Of a stretch of 64,000 nt of DNA, positions 1-8,263 are shown one piece after another. Every line of letters begins with the position of its first letter. The first letter of the stretch is position 1. Below the pieces are notes generated by a model, which ran no database searches, was not told the DNA's origin, and saw only the letters and a list, made by a program, of their open reading frames with translations. Location: assembly GCF_039233145.1 (NCBI RefSeq), contig NZ_CP136419.1:2454001-2518000 (forward strand), written 5' to 3'. The position numbers and the translations under genes were made by a program. The stretch comes from Moorella humiferrea. Its GTDB lineage: Bacteria; Bacillota; DSM-521; Neomoorellales; Neomoorellaceae.

Positions 1-530
1 AGCCATTTCTTTTGCCAGCGCTCTTCGTTGCCGGCTATTTTTCGCCAGATCTCCTGCAAACCATTCCCCTGCCAGTTATATAAAGCATAAAAGCTGCTCA
101 AAAAGTAACCTCCGAAGCGCTCGTCAAGGAGCTCCCGGATTAAGACGGCATTCTGCCCGGCCTCCAGTTGAACTACCTTTACTTCCTGTAAGGGCAGAGT
201 GTCCAGGCAGGCCAGCATAACCTGCCGGTTCCCCTCCGTGCCGAAAACGCCCAGCAGGCCGCGATCCTTGGAAACGGTCAGGCCGATGACCTTCTCCGTA
301 CCGGCATTGGGGACGATGTCCCCTTCGGCCTGGAGATGATATACTCCGGTTTTCCGGCCCTCGGCAATTTCCTGCAGCAGTTCCCTTCCTTCCCGACTCC
401 CTTCGCCCATGACGGCCAGGGCCCGGGCTTCATAGGCATTGATTTTTCCTGCGCCCGTCCGCTGCCAAAAGATGGTTGCCGCCAGGGCAAGGATTATCAA
501 TGCCCGAAACCATCGCCGGCGATTATCCAT
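1..530 (-). CDS. Membrane-anchored protein of unknown function (C-terminus outside window)
   Basis: The reading frame opens at ATG 530 and runs leftward off the window with no stop, giving about 176 residues. A purine-rich Shine-Dalgarno (GGAGGGAGGGGAC) precedes the ATG. Residues 8-22 are a single hydrophobic segment after basic residues (MDNRRRWFRALIILALAA), so it is a signal anchor. The rest looks like a soluble, mostly extracytoplasmic domain rich in Glu, Gly and Leu. It lies 27 bases after the M20 amidohydrolase stop and is probably cotranscribed with it. I do not recognise the family. Confidence 0.6.
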   Translation of the reverse strand, partial: MDNRRRWFRALIILALAATIFWQRTGAGKINAYEARALAVMGEGSREGRELLQEIAEGRKTGVYHLQAEGDIVPNAGTEKVIGLTVSKDRGLLGVFGTEGNRQVMLACLDTLPLQEVKVVQLEAGQNAVLIRELLDERFGGYFLSSFYALYNWQGNGLQEIWRKIAGNEERWQKKW

Positions 531-557
531 GTCCCCTCCCTCCATCCTTTTAAATTT

Positions 558-1745
558 TTATGCGTCGAAACGCTGTGTATGAATAGCGCCGGCGAATTCT
601 TCTTTCATCTGCCGCAGCAATTTTTTATCGAGGATAACGTCGGCCGCCGTCCAGGCCAGAACCGTGGCCGCCAGGATTACAAGCCTTCGCCCGGCTTCAC
701 CCCGGACGGCCCGGGCAAATTGGGGAGTGTGGGGTGCAAGCCTGCCGACATTCAGGGACAGGTAAGGATGGATGGCCGGCACCACCTGGCTGACGTTGCC
801 CATATCCAGGGAACCACGGCTGTAACAGGGAGAACCGGAATCCGTTACGCCCAGCTTCTTTAAATTTTCGCGCCATGCCGCGGCCAGGGCCCGGTTGGTC
901 ACCATAGGTTCATAAGAAGGTTCGTAATTGTGATACCAGTAGCGACAACCCGTCGCCAGGGCCGCCGCTGCGGCGCAGTTTTCCACCCTCTGGACAACCT
1001 TATTTAATGCGCTCCGGGTACGGGCGCGCACGTAAAAGCGAGCCACGGTCCTTTCAGGAATGACATTGGGAGAAGTCCCTCCTTCGGCGATAATACCCTG
1101 GATGCTGGCCCCATCCTGCAAATATGGACGCAGGCTGTTGATGTTATTAAAGAATTGGATCACCGCCTCCAGGGCGTTAATGCCTTCCTCAGGGCAGGCG
1201 GCGGCATGGGCGGCACGCCCCTCAAAAATAAATTCCAAAGCTTCCAGGGCCAGGGAATAAACCTCGACGGCGTTGGTATCGCCGGGATGAAACATCATAA
1301 CTGCATCCAGATCGTTGAAAACGCCCTGGCGGACCAGGGCCACCTTGGCCCCGCAGGTTTCTTCGGCCGGAGTTCCCAAAAGGACAACGGTACCCCCCAG
1401 CTCTTTAATTGTTTCGGCCAGGGCCAGGGCCGCCCCCAGGCTGGCGGCGGCTATCAAATTATGACCGCAGGCATGGCCCAGCCCCGGCAGGGCGTCGTAT
1501 TCGGCGATGAGGGCCACCCGCGGTCCGATACCGCCTTCCAGCTCGGCCCGGAAGGCCGTGGGCAGCTGGCAGAGGGGGCGGGTAATCTTAAAACCCCGCG
1601 CCGCCAGGATGCCCGCCAAAAGCTCTACGGCAAAGTATTCCTGGTTGCCTGTTTCCGGATGGTCGTATATGGCCTCGGCTACGTCGATAATCTGCTCTTT
1701 TAAAGCTTCAATTGTGTGGGCCATTTTTTCTTTGAGGGCATGCAT
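558..1745 (-). CDS. M20D-family metal-dependent amidohydrolase/peptidase
   Basis: This 395-residue protein has the family's usual length. The M20 metal-site motifs are visible: EYDALPGLGHACGHN near residues 82-96 (Asp and His ligands), GTPAEETCGAK near 125 (catalytic and bridging Glu pair), the dimerisation-domain stretch GRAAHAAACPEEGINALEA near 177, and a late His region (AIHPYLSLNVG). The M20D branch includes N-acyl amino-acid hydrolases, p-aminobenzoyl-glutamate hydrolase subunits and indole-3-acetyl-amino-acid hydrolases. The substrate cannot be fixed from sequence. ATG 1745 has a Shine-Dalgarno (GGGAG) seven bases upstream. No signal peptide is seen, so it is cytosolic. Confidence 0.85.
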   Translation of the reverse strand: MHALKEKMAHTIEALKEQIIDVAEAIYDHPETGNQEYFAVELLAGILAARGFKITRPLCQLPTAFRAELEGGIGPRVALIAEYDALPGLGHACGHNLIAAASLGAALALAETIKELGGTVVLLGTPAEETCGAKVALVRQGVFNDLDAVMMFHPGDTNAVEVYSLALEALEFIFEGRAAHAAACPEEGINALEAVIQFFNNINSLRPYLQDGASIQGIIAEGGTSPNVIPERTVARFYVRARTRSALNKVVQRVENCAAAAALATGCRYWYHNYEPSYEPMVTNRALAAAWRENLKKLGVTDSGSPCYSRGSLDMGNVSQVVPAIHPYLSLNVGRLAPHTPQFARAVRGEAGRRLVILAATVLAWTAADVILDKKLLRQMKEEFAGAIHTQRFDA

Positions 1746-1843
1746 AGCAAAACTCCCTGCATCAACAAATTAGTTGTTTACTGCGGGGAATAATAAGCTT
1801 CAAAAGGGGAAATGAAAAAGGATAAACAAAAGGAGGAACGCGC

Positions 1844-2122
1844 ATGTTCCCCGCAACCTGCAACCATCCCTGCCCGTACTTTTACGGCGAAGGGTGCGAA
1901 TTGGAAGGCATGACGGGGGGGACGGGGGGATATATGGGTCCTTGTCCTTTTCGCATCCGGGGAAAAAACGTTCTTACGGGGGCTACCATTTTACCGGCGG
2001 AGATTTTGCCCCCCAATTTCGCCACCTTCCCCCATCGCCGCTACCAGGGCGACGTGCCCGCCTGCGGCAGGGGCGAACGTTTCAAGGACGGCGGGGGTCC
2101 GTCGGGTCGTACCGCTTATTAA
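1844..2122 (+). CDS. Small Cys/Gly-rich hypothetical protein
   Basis: ATG 1844 follows a very strong Shine-Dalgarno (AAAGGAGGAACGCGC). The 92-residue product begins with a cysteine-rich stretch, Cys at about 6, 10, 18 and 34 (CNHPCPYFYGEGC, then GPCPF), suggesting a small metal-binding or disulfide domain. The C-terminal half is low-complexity and Gly/Arg-rich. Its end overlaps the convergent M29-like gene by four bases. I do not recognise a family. The strong start signal and clustered N-terminal cysteines argue for a real gene, but composition makes a chance frame possible. Confidence 0.5.
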   Translation: MFPATCNHPCPYFYGEGCELEGMTGGTGGYMGPCPFRIRGKNVLTGATILPAEILPPNFATFPHRRYQGDVPACGRGERFKDGGGPSGRTAY

Positions 2123-3051
2123 AGGATATGCCGCCCGTCTATCTCGAGCCGGGGGCGGAGGAGGATGCCGTCCAGGTGACTGGGGGCTTCCACGTTGCCG
2201 CCAAAGGTACTGTTGTCGCCCAGGGCGACGTGTACGGTACCGCGCACCTTTTCATCTTCCAGGACGTTACCGGTCAGGCGGGCCAGGGGGTTAAGGCCGA
2301 TGCCCAGCTCGGCAATGTTGCGGCTGGCCGGACCGTATTTGGCAAAAATCTCCTCGATCAACCGAGCTTCCCGCCCGCCGTCGACAGCGACGGCCCGTCC
2401 CTCTTCTACTTTTATGTGCAGGGGTTTTTCCAAAATACCGATACCGGCCAGAGCACCGTCAATAACGAGGAACCCCCGGGCCGTTCCTTCTACCGGGGCC
2501 ACATACGCCTCCCCTGCCGGCAAATTGCCGAAACTCCCCGGCCGGGTGTACAGACCGGTGTCGGGATGCCCCTTACGACCGGCTATGCTGAAGGTAAGAT
2601 CCGTACCCGCCGCAGTCGTCAGGTGAACCTCCCGGCCATCGGTCAAAAGGGCAGCATATTCTTCGCAAACGGCGGCCAATTCTTTATAGTCTACGGACAG
2701 GGTCCGTTCCAGCATATCGGCCGTAGCGCCGGGCAGGGAGGCAATACGGGCGCCGGCGGCATTGGCCTCCCGGCGGGCCCGGGTATGGGATAAGGAGCGG
2801 GAAGTAGCCAGGACGGCGACCCGGCTTTTCCCCATGGCCGCCGCCACCGCCGACGGCGGCTCCTGGCCGTGGTTGTCACGCGGTATCATGGTGATAAGAG
2901 CCACTTCAGCTTGTAGCTCCCTGGCGGCCGCAAAAAAGGCGTCGCCAATTGGCTGCATTTCGGTATCGGTGACGACGAGAACTGTTTCTCCGGCCCTGAC
3001 CCCCAGGCATTCCATGAGGGCCAGACGGCAGGCTGCAGCTAAATCCGGCAT
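2119..3051 (-). CDS. M29-like metallopeptidase (aminopeptidase T / NicX-type fold)
   Basis: At 310 residues it is shorter than classic M29 aminopeptidases (about 370-410). The C-terminal metal region is present: AELGIGLNP and LEDEK supply Glu, GTVHVALGD supplies His, and SHLDG supplies a further His and Asp. The same fold includes NicX, a 2,5-dihydroxypyridine dioxygenase, so peptidase activity is not certain. It starts 13 bases after the radical SAM gene stop and appears to be the last gene of the AmmeMemoRadiSam operon. Cytosolic, with no signal peptide. Confidence 0.75.
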   Translation of the reverse strand: MPDLAAACRLALMECLGVRAGETVLVVTDTEMQPIGDAFFAAARELQAEVALITMIPRDNHGQEPPSAVAAAMGKSRVAVLATSRSLSHTRARREANAAGARIASLPGATADMLERTLSVDYKELAAVCEEYAALLTDGREVHLTTAAGTDLTFSIAGRKGHPDTGLYTRPGSFGNLPAGEAYVAPVEGTARGFLVIDGALAGIGILEKPLHIKVEEGRAVAVDGGREARLIEEIFAKYGPASRNIAELGIGLNPLARLTGNVLEDEKVRGTVHVALGDNSTFGGNVEAPSHLDGILLRPRLEIDGRHIL

Positions 3052-3064
3052 ATTAACAACTCCT

Positions 3065-4063
3065 TTAATTCACAATAATGGCCAGCTCGCTTCCGCAGCT
3101 ACGGCAACTGCGCCCGGCGAGGCCCGGCAGGGAAACATGATAACCCGTCCGCCGGATAACCAGTTCCCCGCAGACCGGACAGTAGGTGTTGTTGGCCTCC
3201 GGATCGTCCACGTTGCCGAGGTAAACATAATGCAAATACCGCCGGGCCATTTCCCAGGCGCGTCGCAGTATCGTCACGGGAGTGGGCGGCGCCTGCAGGC
3301 GATAGCGGGGGAAATAGCGGGAAAAATGCAGGGGCGTATCTACGCCCAGATTATTCGCTATCCACAGCACCAGCTCTTGCAGTTCCTCCGGGGCGTCGTT
3401 TAACCCCGTCACCAAAAGGGTCGTTATCTCCACGTGGCCGCCGGCTTTAACCGCCGCCGCCGCGGTTTCCAGGACAGGGCGATAATCGCCGTGCACGATT
3501 TTACGATAGAATTCCAGGCTGAAACCCTTGACGTCGATGTTCCAGGCATCGATCCAGGGGAGAAGGCCGGCCAGAGGTTCCGGTCGGATAAAACCGTTGG
3601 TAACCATCACATTTTTTAACCCCGCCTCCCGTGCCAGGCGCGCCGTGTCCAGGACAAATTCATACCAGACCAGGGGTTCGGAGTAGGTATAGGCGATTCC
3701 CAAGCTACCTGTTTCCCTGGCTTTATGCACGAGATCCCCGGGAGTAATGGTTACCGTTTCCGGCTCATCCTGGGCTATCTCCCAGTTCTGGCAGAACTCA
3801 CAGCGAAAATTGCAGCCGACCGTTCCGGCCGAAAGGATAAGGCTGCCGGGATAAAAATGATAGAGGGGCTTTTTTTCAATAGGATCCAGGGCCAGGGAAG
3901 AACAGCGGCCGTAATTGCGGGTATAAAGCCTCCCTTCCCGGTTTTCCCTTACCCGGCAGACACCCCGGCCGCCGGGGTTAATAACGCAGGTGTGGGGGCA
4001 GAGGTGGCATTCGACCTTTCCCCCGGGTAATTTTACATAATACATGGCTTCCTTTGCGGTCAT
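3065..4063 (-). CDS. amrS: AmmeMemoRadiSam system radical SAM enzyme
   Basis: This 332-residue protein carries the radical SAM signature with the CxxxCxxC cluster (GCNFRCEFCQNW, near residue 83). It also has the family's N-terminal cysteine pair (CHLCPHTC) and a C-terminal four-cysteine knot (CPVCGE and CRSCG) that may bind zinc or a second cluster. The family occurs with Memo-like and AMMECR1-like proteins in the AmmeMemoRadiSam triad, whose reaction is not established. Here the partner is one fused gene 29 bases upstream. ATG 4063 has a GAGGAGG Shine-Dalgarno six bases away. Confidence 0.9.
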   Translation of the reverse strand: MTAKEAMYYVKLPGGKVECHLCPHTCVINPGGRGVCRVRENREGRLYTRNYGRCSSLALDPIEKKPLYHFYPGSLILSAGTVGCNFRCEFCQNWEIAQDEPETVTITPGDLVHKARETGSLGIAYTYSEPLVWYEFVLDTARLAREAGLKNVMVTNGFIRPEPLAGLLPWIDAWNIDVKGFSLEFYRKIVHGDYRPVLETAAAAVKAGGHVEITTLLVTGLNDAPEELQELVLWIANNLGVDTPLHFSRYFPRYRLQAPPTPVTILRRAWEMARRYLHYVYLGNVDDPEANNTYCPVCGELVIRRTGYHVSLPGLAGRSCRSCGSELAIIVN

Positions 4064-4092
4064 GGCCGACCTCCTCGCGGGTTTGCCTTTAC

Positions 4093-5469
4093 CTAATGGT
4101 AGCGGGTGACTTTAAACCTTTCCAAACGATACGGTTCATTGGGTTTAATACCTGCCTTCTGGCGGGCAATGGCCACCTGTTCTTGAGCGGTGTCGATGCC
4201 CTCCAGATCCGGAAGGAGCAGCCCCCGGCGCCGACCGCAGCTGACGATGACGCCGTAAACCCTGGGGTCCAAATCGGCCATGGTAGCCGGTTCGGGCTCA
4301 CCCAAAACATCAACGGAATATGTCAATTCCGGCAGTTCTTCAACTGTAACCGGAGGGAAACGCGGGTCTTCCAGGCCGGCGGCCAGGGCATTGTAAATAA
4401 TCTCCTCGGCCAGGTTGGCCCTGGTAGGACCGATGGTGCCGATACATCCCCTTAAATTGCCGTGTTTTTTTATGGAAACAAAGGCACCGGCCCTGCCGGC
4501 CAGCTCCGGAGGCAGGGGAACGGGCACTGGCAAAACTTTCCCGGTCCGCAGGTAATGCTCCAGGCTCTGCCGGGCCAGACGCACCGGCAGGGATTCTTCC
4601 CTCCCTCTCTTCACCCCGGCAATCAGGCTCCGTCCAGGATCTCGTTGCATCGGCTCATAGTGGGCAATAAGATACCCCACACCAAAGGGACCTTCATAGG
4701 ATAAAACCTCGCCGCGCACTTTCCAGCCGTCCAGGGCCCCCAGGCCCATTATAAAGGAACGCAGCCCGCACTCACCGGCCCCTTCCGCCAGCTCCTCGGG
4801 TATGGCCAGAAAGCCCTGCACGTCCAGACCGGCCAAAAGTTCCTGCACCCTGCGATCAAACTCCCGGCCCCGGGGGTCGTAACCCGCGGGAGCGCCCGGT
4901 TGAAGCCGGTGGGATAAATCGCCGCTGGCCACCAGGAGAACCCTATGGGGACCGGCCTCAATGGCCCGGGCCAGACTGGCGCCAAAGGCATAGAGCTGCT
5001 GCCGTTCCAGGAAGGCCATACCCATGGCTACCAGGGGGGTATCAATGCCCGCCCGCCGCAGATAATAAAGGGGCACCATCATGCCGTGGTCCAATTCCGG
5101 GATCAGCCCGTAACGACGACAGGCGTCCCCATCCAGCAGGACGGCGGGCAGCCCCTTTTCCCGGGCCGCCCCGGCTATGGCCCGGCTGAGGTCTAAATCT
5201 AAAGAATACGCGAATTTTACTACTCCGGCTCCGAACGCCCCCAGGTCACCCCGCAGCTCCGGGACGGCCCAGATGCCCACAGCGTCGCGGAAGACAGGTC
5301 CGTGGGGGGAAATAATCACCACTACCTCCGGCCTGTGCTCCGCTACCCTGGTGGCCACCTCCTCCGCCGCTTTGACTGTGGCGGCTATTTTTTCTACTTC
5401 CCGTCCACCCACTTCCGGCACCATAATGGGCGGATGGGGCATAAAGACAACATCCAGCAGGCGTCCCAT
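4093..5469 (-). CDS. Fused AmmeMemoRadiSam B (Memo-like) and A (AMMECR1-like) protein
   Basis: The first 260 or so residues are the Memo/LigB-like B module: MPHPPIMVPEVGG at the start, IISPHGPVFRD, ELDHGMMVPLYYL, and VASGDLSHRLQPG. The metal-site histidines of the class III dioxygenase fold are kept. The last 170 residues are an AMMECR1 domain with the conserved core LRGCIGT and the LEDPRFPPVT stretch. Usually these are two genes. A further in-frame ATG at 5511 has an AGGAGG site only three bases away, so the true start could be 14 codons upstream. I prefer 5469 because MGRLLDV matches the family's usual N-terminus and follows AAGGGGTGA. First gene of a three-gene operon. Confidence 0.88.
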   Translation of the reverse strand: MGRLLDVVFMPHPPIMVPEVGGREVEKIAATVKAAEEVATRVAEHRPEVVVIISPHGPVFRDAVGIWAVPELRGDLGAFGAGVVKFAYSLDLDLSRAIAGAAREKGLPAVLLDGDACRRYGLIPELDHGMMVPLYYLRRAGIDTPLVAMGMAFLERQQLYAFGASLARAIEAGPHRVLLVASGDLSHRLQPGAPAGYDPRGREFDRRVQELLAGLDVQGFLAIPEELAEGAGECGLRSFIMGLGALDGWKVRGEVLSYEGPFGVGYLIAHYEPMQRDPGRSLIAGVKRGREESLPVRLARQSLEHYLRTGKVLPVPVPLPPELAGRAGAFVSIKKHGNLRGCIGTIGPTRANLAEEIIYNALAAGLEDPRFPPVTVEELPELTYSVDVLGEPEPATMADLDPRVYGVIVSCGRRRGLLLPDLEGIDTAQEQVAIARQKAGIKPNEPYRLERFKVTRYH

Positions 5470-5677
5470 AAAATCACCCCTTTTAATATGACCCGCCGGC
5501 CATCCTTTCATGTACCTCCTGGGTTTACTTTACCACATTTGCCATTCTTTTCACAGGGGGGATAATAAAGCCTATAAAGGCTGGTGTCTTCTGCTATTGT
5601 GCCGACCACGTCTTTTAAGTTAGAATAAATATTGATACAGATTTTACTGTCTATTTACGTGCCGGAGTTGATAGAAA

Positions 5678-7390
5678 ATGCCCCTTTTTATATCTCTGGT
5701 AGAACGCATGAGCGTCGTGATAACCCTGGCCTTCGTCCTGACCCGTTCCCGTATTTTCCGGAAATTGCTTCAGGAGCAGGCGACGCCTTATCAAAAAACG
5801 CTCCTCATTATACTCTTCGGCTTACTCGGAATCTTCGGCAGCTACACCGGCATTCCCGTTCAAGACGCCCTGGCCAATTCCCGGGTGATGGCCCCCATGG
5901 TCGGCGGCCTTTTCGGCGGTCCCCTGGTCGGCCTCTTCTCCGGCTTAATAGCAGGCGGCCATCGTTATTTTCTAGGGGGCTTTACCGCCCTTGCCTGCGG
6001 CGTATCCACCACGGTGGAAGGACTGCTAGGAGGCTTGATAGCCCGCATTTACCCCAGGCGCCCCCTGCCCTGGACCGTAGCCTTTACCGCCGGATTTATA
6101 GCCGAAGGGCTGCAGATGCTGATTATCCTGGCCATGGCCCGACCCTTTACCGCCGCCTGGAGCCTGGTAAAGATCATCGCCTGGCCCATGATGCTGGTTA
6201 ATGCCACCGGCATCGCCCTGGCAGTAATTATCATCCAAAACGTCCTGCGGGAGGAGGAACTGGCCGGCGCCGTTCAGGCCCAGAAGGCCTTAAAAATAGC
6301 CAATAAAACCCTTCCTTACCTGCGAGTGGGATTAAATAACGTTTCCGCGCGCCAAACGGCAATGATAATTAGGGAAATCACCGGGTTTGAGGCCGTAGCC
6401 ATCACCGCCGGCGATGAGATCCTCGCCCACATTGGTGCCGGAGACGATCACCACCGTCCGGGACAAAAGGTCCTGACCAACGCCACCCTGCAGGCCCTGG
6501 CCACAGGGAAAATCCAGGTGGCCCAGGCGGCGACCGAAATCGGCTGCCACCATCGGCAATGCCCCCTTAAAGCAGCCGTAGTCGTTCCCCTTCACTCCCG
6601 GGGTAAAGTCATCGGCACCTTAAAGCTTTATCATACCCGGGCCAATGCCGTTGGACCCCTCGACCTCGAGTTGGCGGCCGGCCTGGGACACCTTTTCTCT
6701 ACCCAGCTGGAGCTTGCGGAAATCGATCGCCAGGAACAACTTGTGGCCAGGGCCGAGATCCGTGCCCTGCAGTCTCAAATTAACCCCCACTTCTTGTTTA
6801 ATGCCTTAAACACCATCATGTCCGTCTGCCGCCTTGACCCGGATAAGGCGCGTCAGCTCCTGGGATACCTCGGTGACTTTTTCCGCCGCAACCTGCAGCA
6901 CCCTGACCGACCTATTACTCTGGCTACGGAAATCGAGCATGTACGTTCTTACTTGGCCATTGAAAAAGCCCGCTTCGGCCCCCGCCTGGAGGTAACTATT
7001 GAAGTAGATCCGAATGCGGCCAACTACCTGCTGCCGCCCTTTACCCTCCAGCCCCTGGTGGAAAATGCCGTCAAACACGGCCTTTTACCCCGTCGGGAAG
7101 GCGGACGGATAACCATCACCGCCCGTGAAGTCGGAGGCCAGGCCCATATAACCGTCAGCGACAACGGCGTAGGTATAAATCTCGATAAGGTAAATAGATT
7201 ATTAACCGGTGAGGCAGACAAAGGCAATAATGTCGGTCTTGTAAACGTTAATGAGCGCCTGCGCCTGCTCTACGGTCCGGAAGCGGGTCTAAGGTTAAGT
7301 TCCAACCCTGAGGGCGGTACGCGGGTAGAATTTTTCCTGCCGCGGCCGGGCAGGGTAGACGTTAAGGAGGTTGTCAATTGCGCCGTTTAA
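5678..7390 (+). CDS. LytS/BtsS-type sensor histidine kinase
   Basis: The 570-residue kinase has an N-terminal 5TM-5TMR-LYT membrane domain (residues 1-180, about five to six helices, with the diagnostic GSYTGIPVQDALANSR). A GAF domain follows at about 210-350, then a LytS-type HisK core around INPHFLFNALN near 370, and a C-terminal HATPase with VENAVKHGL, DNGVGI and GLVNVNERL. It overlaps the response regulator by 13 bases and stands directly upstream of cstA. In E. coli the homologous BtsS binds pyruvate and, with BtsR, controls a CstA-family pyruvate importer, so pyruvate sensing is the best inference. Confidence 0.92.
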   Translation: MPLFISLVERMSVVITLAFVLTRSRIFRKLLQEQATPYQKTLLIILFGLLGIFGSYTGIPVQDALANSRVMAPMVGGLFGGPLVGLFSGLIAGGHRYFLGGFTALACGVSTTVEGLLGGLIARIYPRRPLPWTVAFTAGFIAEGLQMLIILAMARPFTAAWSLVKIIAWPMMLVNATGIALAVIIIQNVLREEELAGAVQAQKALKIANKTLPYLRVGLNNVSARQTAMIIREITGFEAVAITAGDEILAHIGAGDDHHRPGQKVLTNATLQALATGKIQVAQAATEIGCHHRQCPLKAAVVVPLHSRGKVIGTLKLYHTRANAVGPLDLELAAGLGHLFSTQLELAEIDRQEQLVARAEIRALQSQINPHFLFNALNTIMSVCRLDPDKARQLLGYLGDFFRRNLQHPDRPITLATEIEHVRSYLAIEKARFGPRLEVTIEVDPNAANYLLPPFTLQPLVENAVKHGLLPRREGGRITITAREVGGQAHITVSDNGVGINLDKVNRLLTGEADKGNNVGLVNVNERLRLLYGPEAGLRLSSNPEGGTRVEFFLPRPGRVDVKEVVNCAV

Positions 7391-8136
7391 TCAAGGCCCT
7401 CATTGTCGACGACGAAGAGCCGGCCCGGCAGGAGCTACGCTATTACCTCGAGCAGGACGCCGATTTCACTGTAATTGGTGAGGCCGCAGGCGGCGGGGAG
7501 GCCCTGGAGCTGACTTCTGCCCTGCGGCCGGACGTCGTCTTCCTGGACATTGAGCTCTGGGATCTGGACGGGGTAGAGGTGGCGCGGCTGCTGTTAAAAC
7601 AGGCGGCCCCTCCCTTAATCATATTTGCCACAGCCTATGACGACTATGCCGTACAGGCCTTTGAACTGAACGCCGTCGATTACCTGTTAAAACCTTTCAA
7701 CGCTGAAAGGATGGCCACCACCCTGGACCGCATACGCCATCTCATCCAGCAGCAGGTCGCGCCGCCCCTGGCCGGACTCCTCGCCCAGCTGGCGGCCCAC
7801 CGTAAAACTGCTAAAATAGCCGCCTGGAGGGAAGAACGGCTGCTCGTGGTCGATCCGGAGGAGATAATTTACGCCGAAGCCCAGGGCCATCACGTCCTAT
7901 TAAAAACCCACCAGGGCATACTGCGTTTTCCCGGCACCCTCCAGGAATTGGAAGATAAGCTGGACAGGAGATTTTTACGGGTCCATCGCAGTTTTATTGT
8001 CAACCTCGACCACGTTCGAGAAGTGGCACCCTATTTTCACGGCACCTACAGACTGCTCTTAAAAGACGAGGAGAAGACCGAAATCCCCATCGGCCGCACA
8101 TATCTTAAAGACGTACGTTCCGTCCTGGGATTTTAA
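7378..8136 (+). CDS. LytTR-family response regulator (LytT/BtsR-type)
   Basis: The start is TTG 7378, inside the kinase gene, preceded by AAGGAGG at a good distance. This implies translational coupling. Residues 5-120 form a receiver domain with the acidic pair VDDEEP, phosphoacceptor Asp in VVFLDIEL near residue 57, and Lys in YLLKPF. Residues 145-250 form the LytTR DNA-binding domain (YAEAQGHHVLLKT, FLRVHRSFIVNLDHV, IPIGRTYLKDV). Such regulators bind two direct repeats about two helical turns apart, and a candidate pair lies just downstream, before cstA. Confidence 0.93.
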   Translation: MRRLIKALIVDDEEPARQELRYYLEQDADFTVIGEAAGGGEALELTSALRPDVVFLDIELWDLDGVEVARLLLKQAAPPLIIFATAYDDYAVQAFELNAVDYLLKPFNAERMATTLDRIRHLIQQQVAPPLAGLLAQLAAHRKTAKIAAWREERLLVVDPEEIIYAEAQGHHVLLKTHQGILRFPGTLQELEDKLDRRFLRVHRSFIVNLDHVREVAPYFHGTYRLLLKDEEKTEIPIGRTYLKDVRSVLGF

Positions 8137-8156
8137 AATCTTAAAGTTTTACCGGC

Positions 8157-8186
8157 GCCGTTCAGGATGAAATAGCGTCGTTGAGG
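8157..8186 (+). promoter_or_regulatory. Candidate LytTR-type direct-repeat binding site
   Basis: Two imperfect direct repeats, GCCGTTCAGG (8157-8166) and GTCGTTGAGG (8177-8186), share GTT-N-AGG with the GTT cores 20 bp apart. The known LytTR site pattern is two roughly 9-bp repeats around a GTT core, 21-22 bp apart, so the fit is good but one base short. It lies between the response regulator stop and cstA, about 80-105 bases before the cstA start, where an activator site is expected. Confidence 0.5.
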
Positions 8187-8208
8187 CAAAATTGCTGGCC
8201 CGGTCACC

Positions 8209-8249
8209 CCTCTGGCCTTAAAATTACAAAAAAGAAAAACAGCCAGAGG
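8209..8249 (+). promoter_or_regulatory. Inverted repeat overlapping the cstA Shine-Dalgarno
   Basis: CCTCTGGC (8209-8216) is the exact reverse complement of GCCAGAGG (8242-8249), leaving a 25-nt A-rich loop. The 3' arm runs into the AGGAGG ribosome site (8247-8252) of cstA. If the transcript starts upstream of 8209, this hairpin could hide part of the site and tune translation. CstA-family genes are known to be under post-transcriptional control in E. coli; whether that holds here is inference. Confidence 0.35.
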
Positions 8250-8263
8250 AGGTATAAGGCTTC

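Noticed and set aside
1894-2793. Plus-strand frame of 299 codons opposite the M29-like gene
   Set aside because: The minus-strand protein has a metal-site pattern and operon position; this frame is low-complexity.
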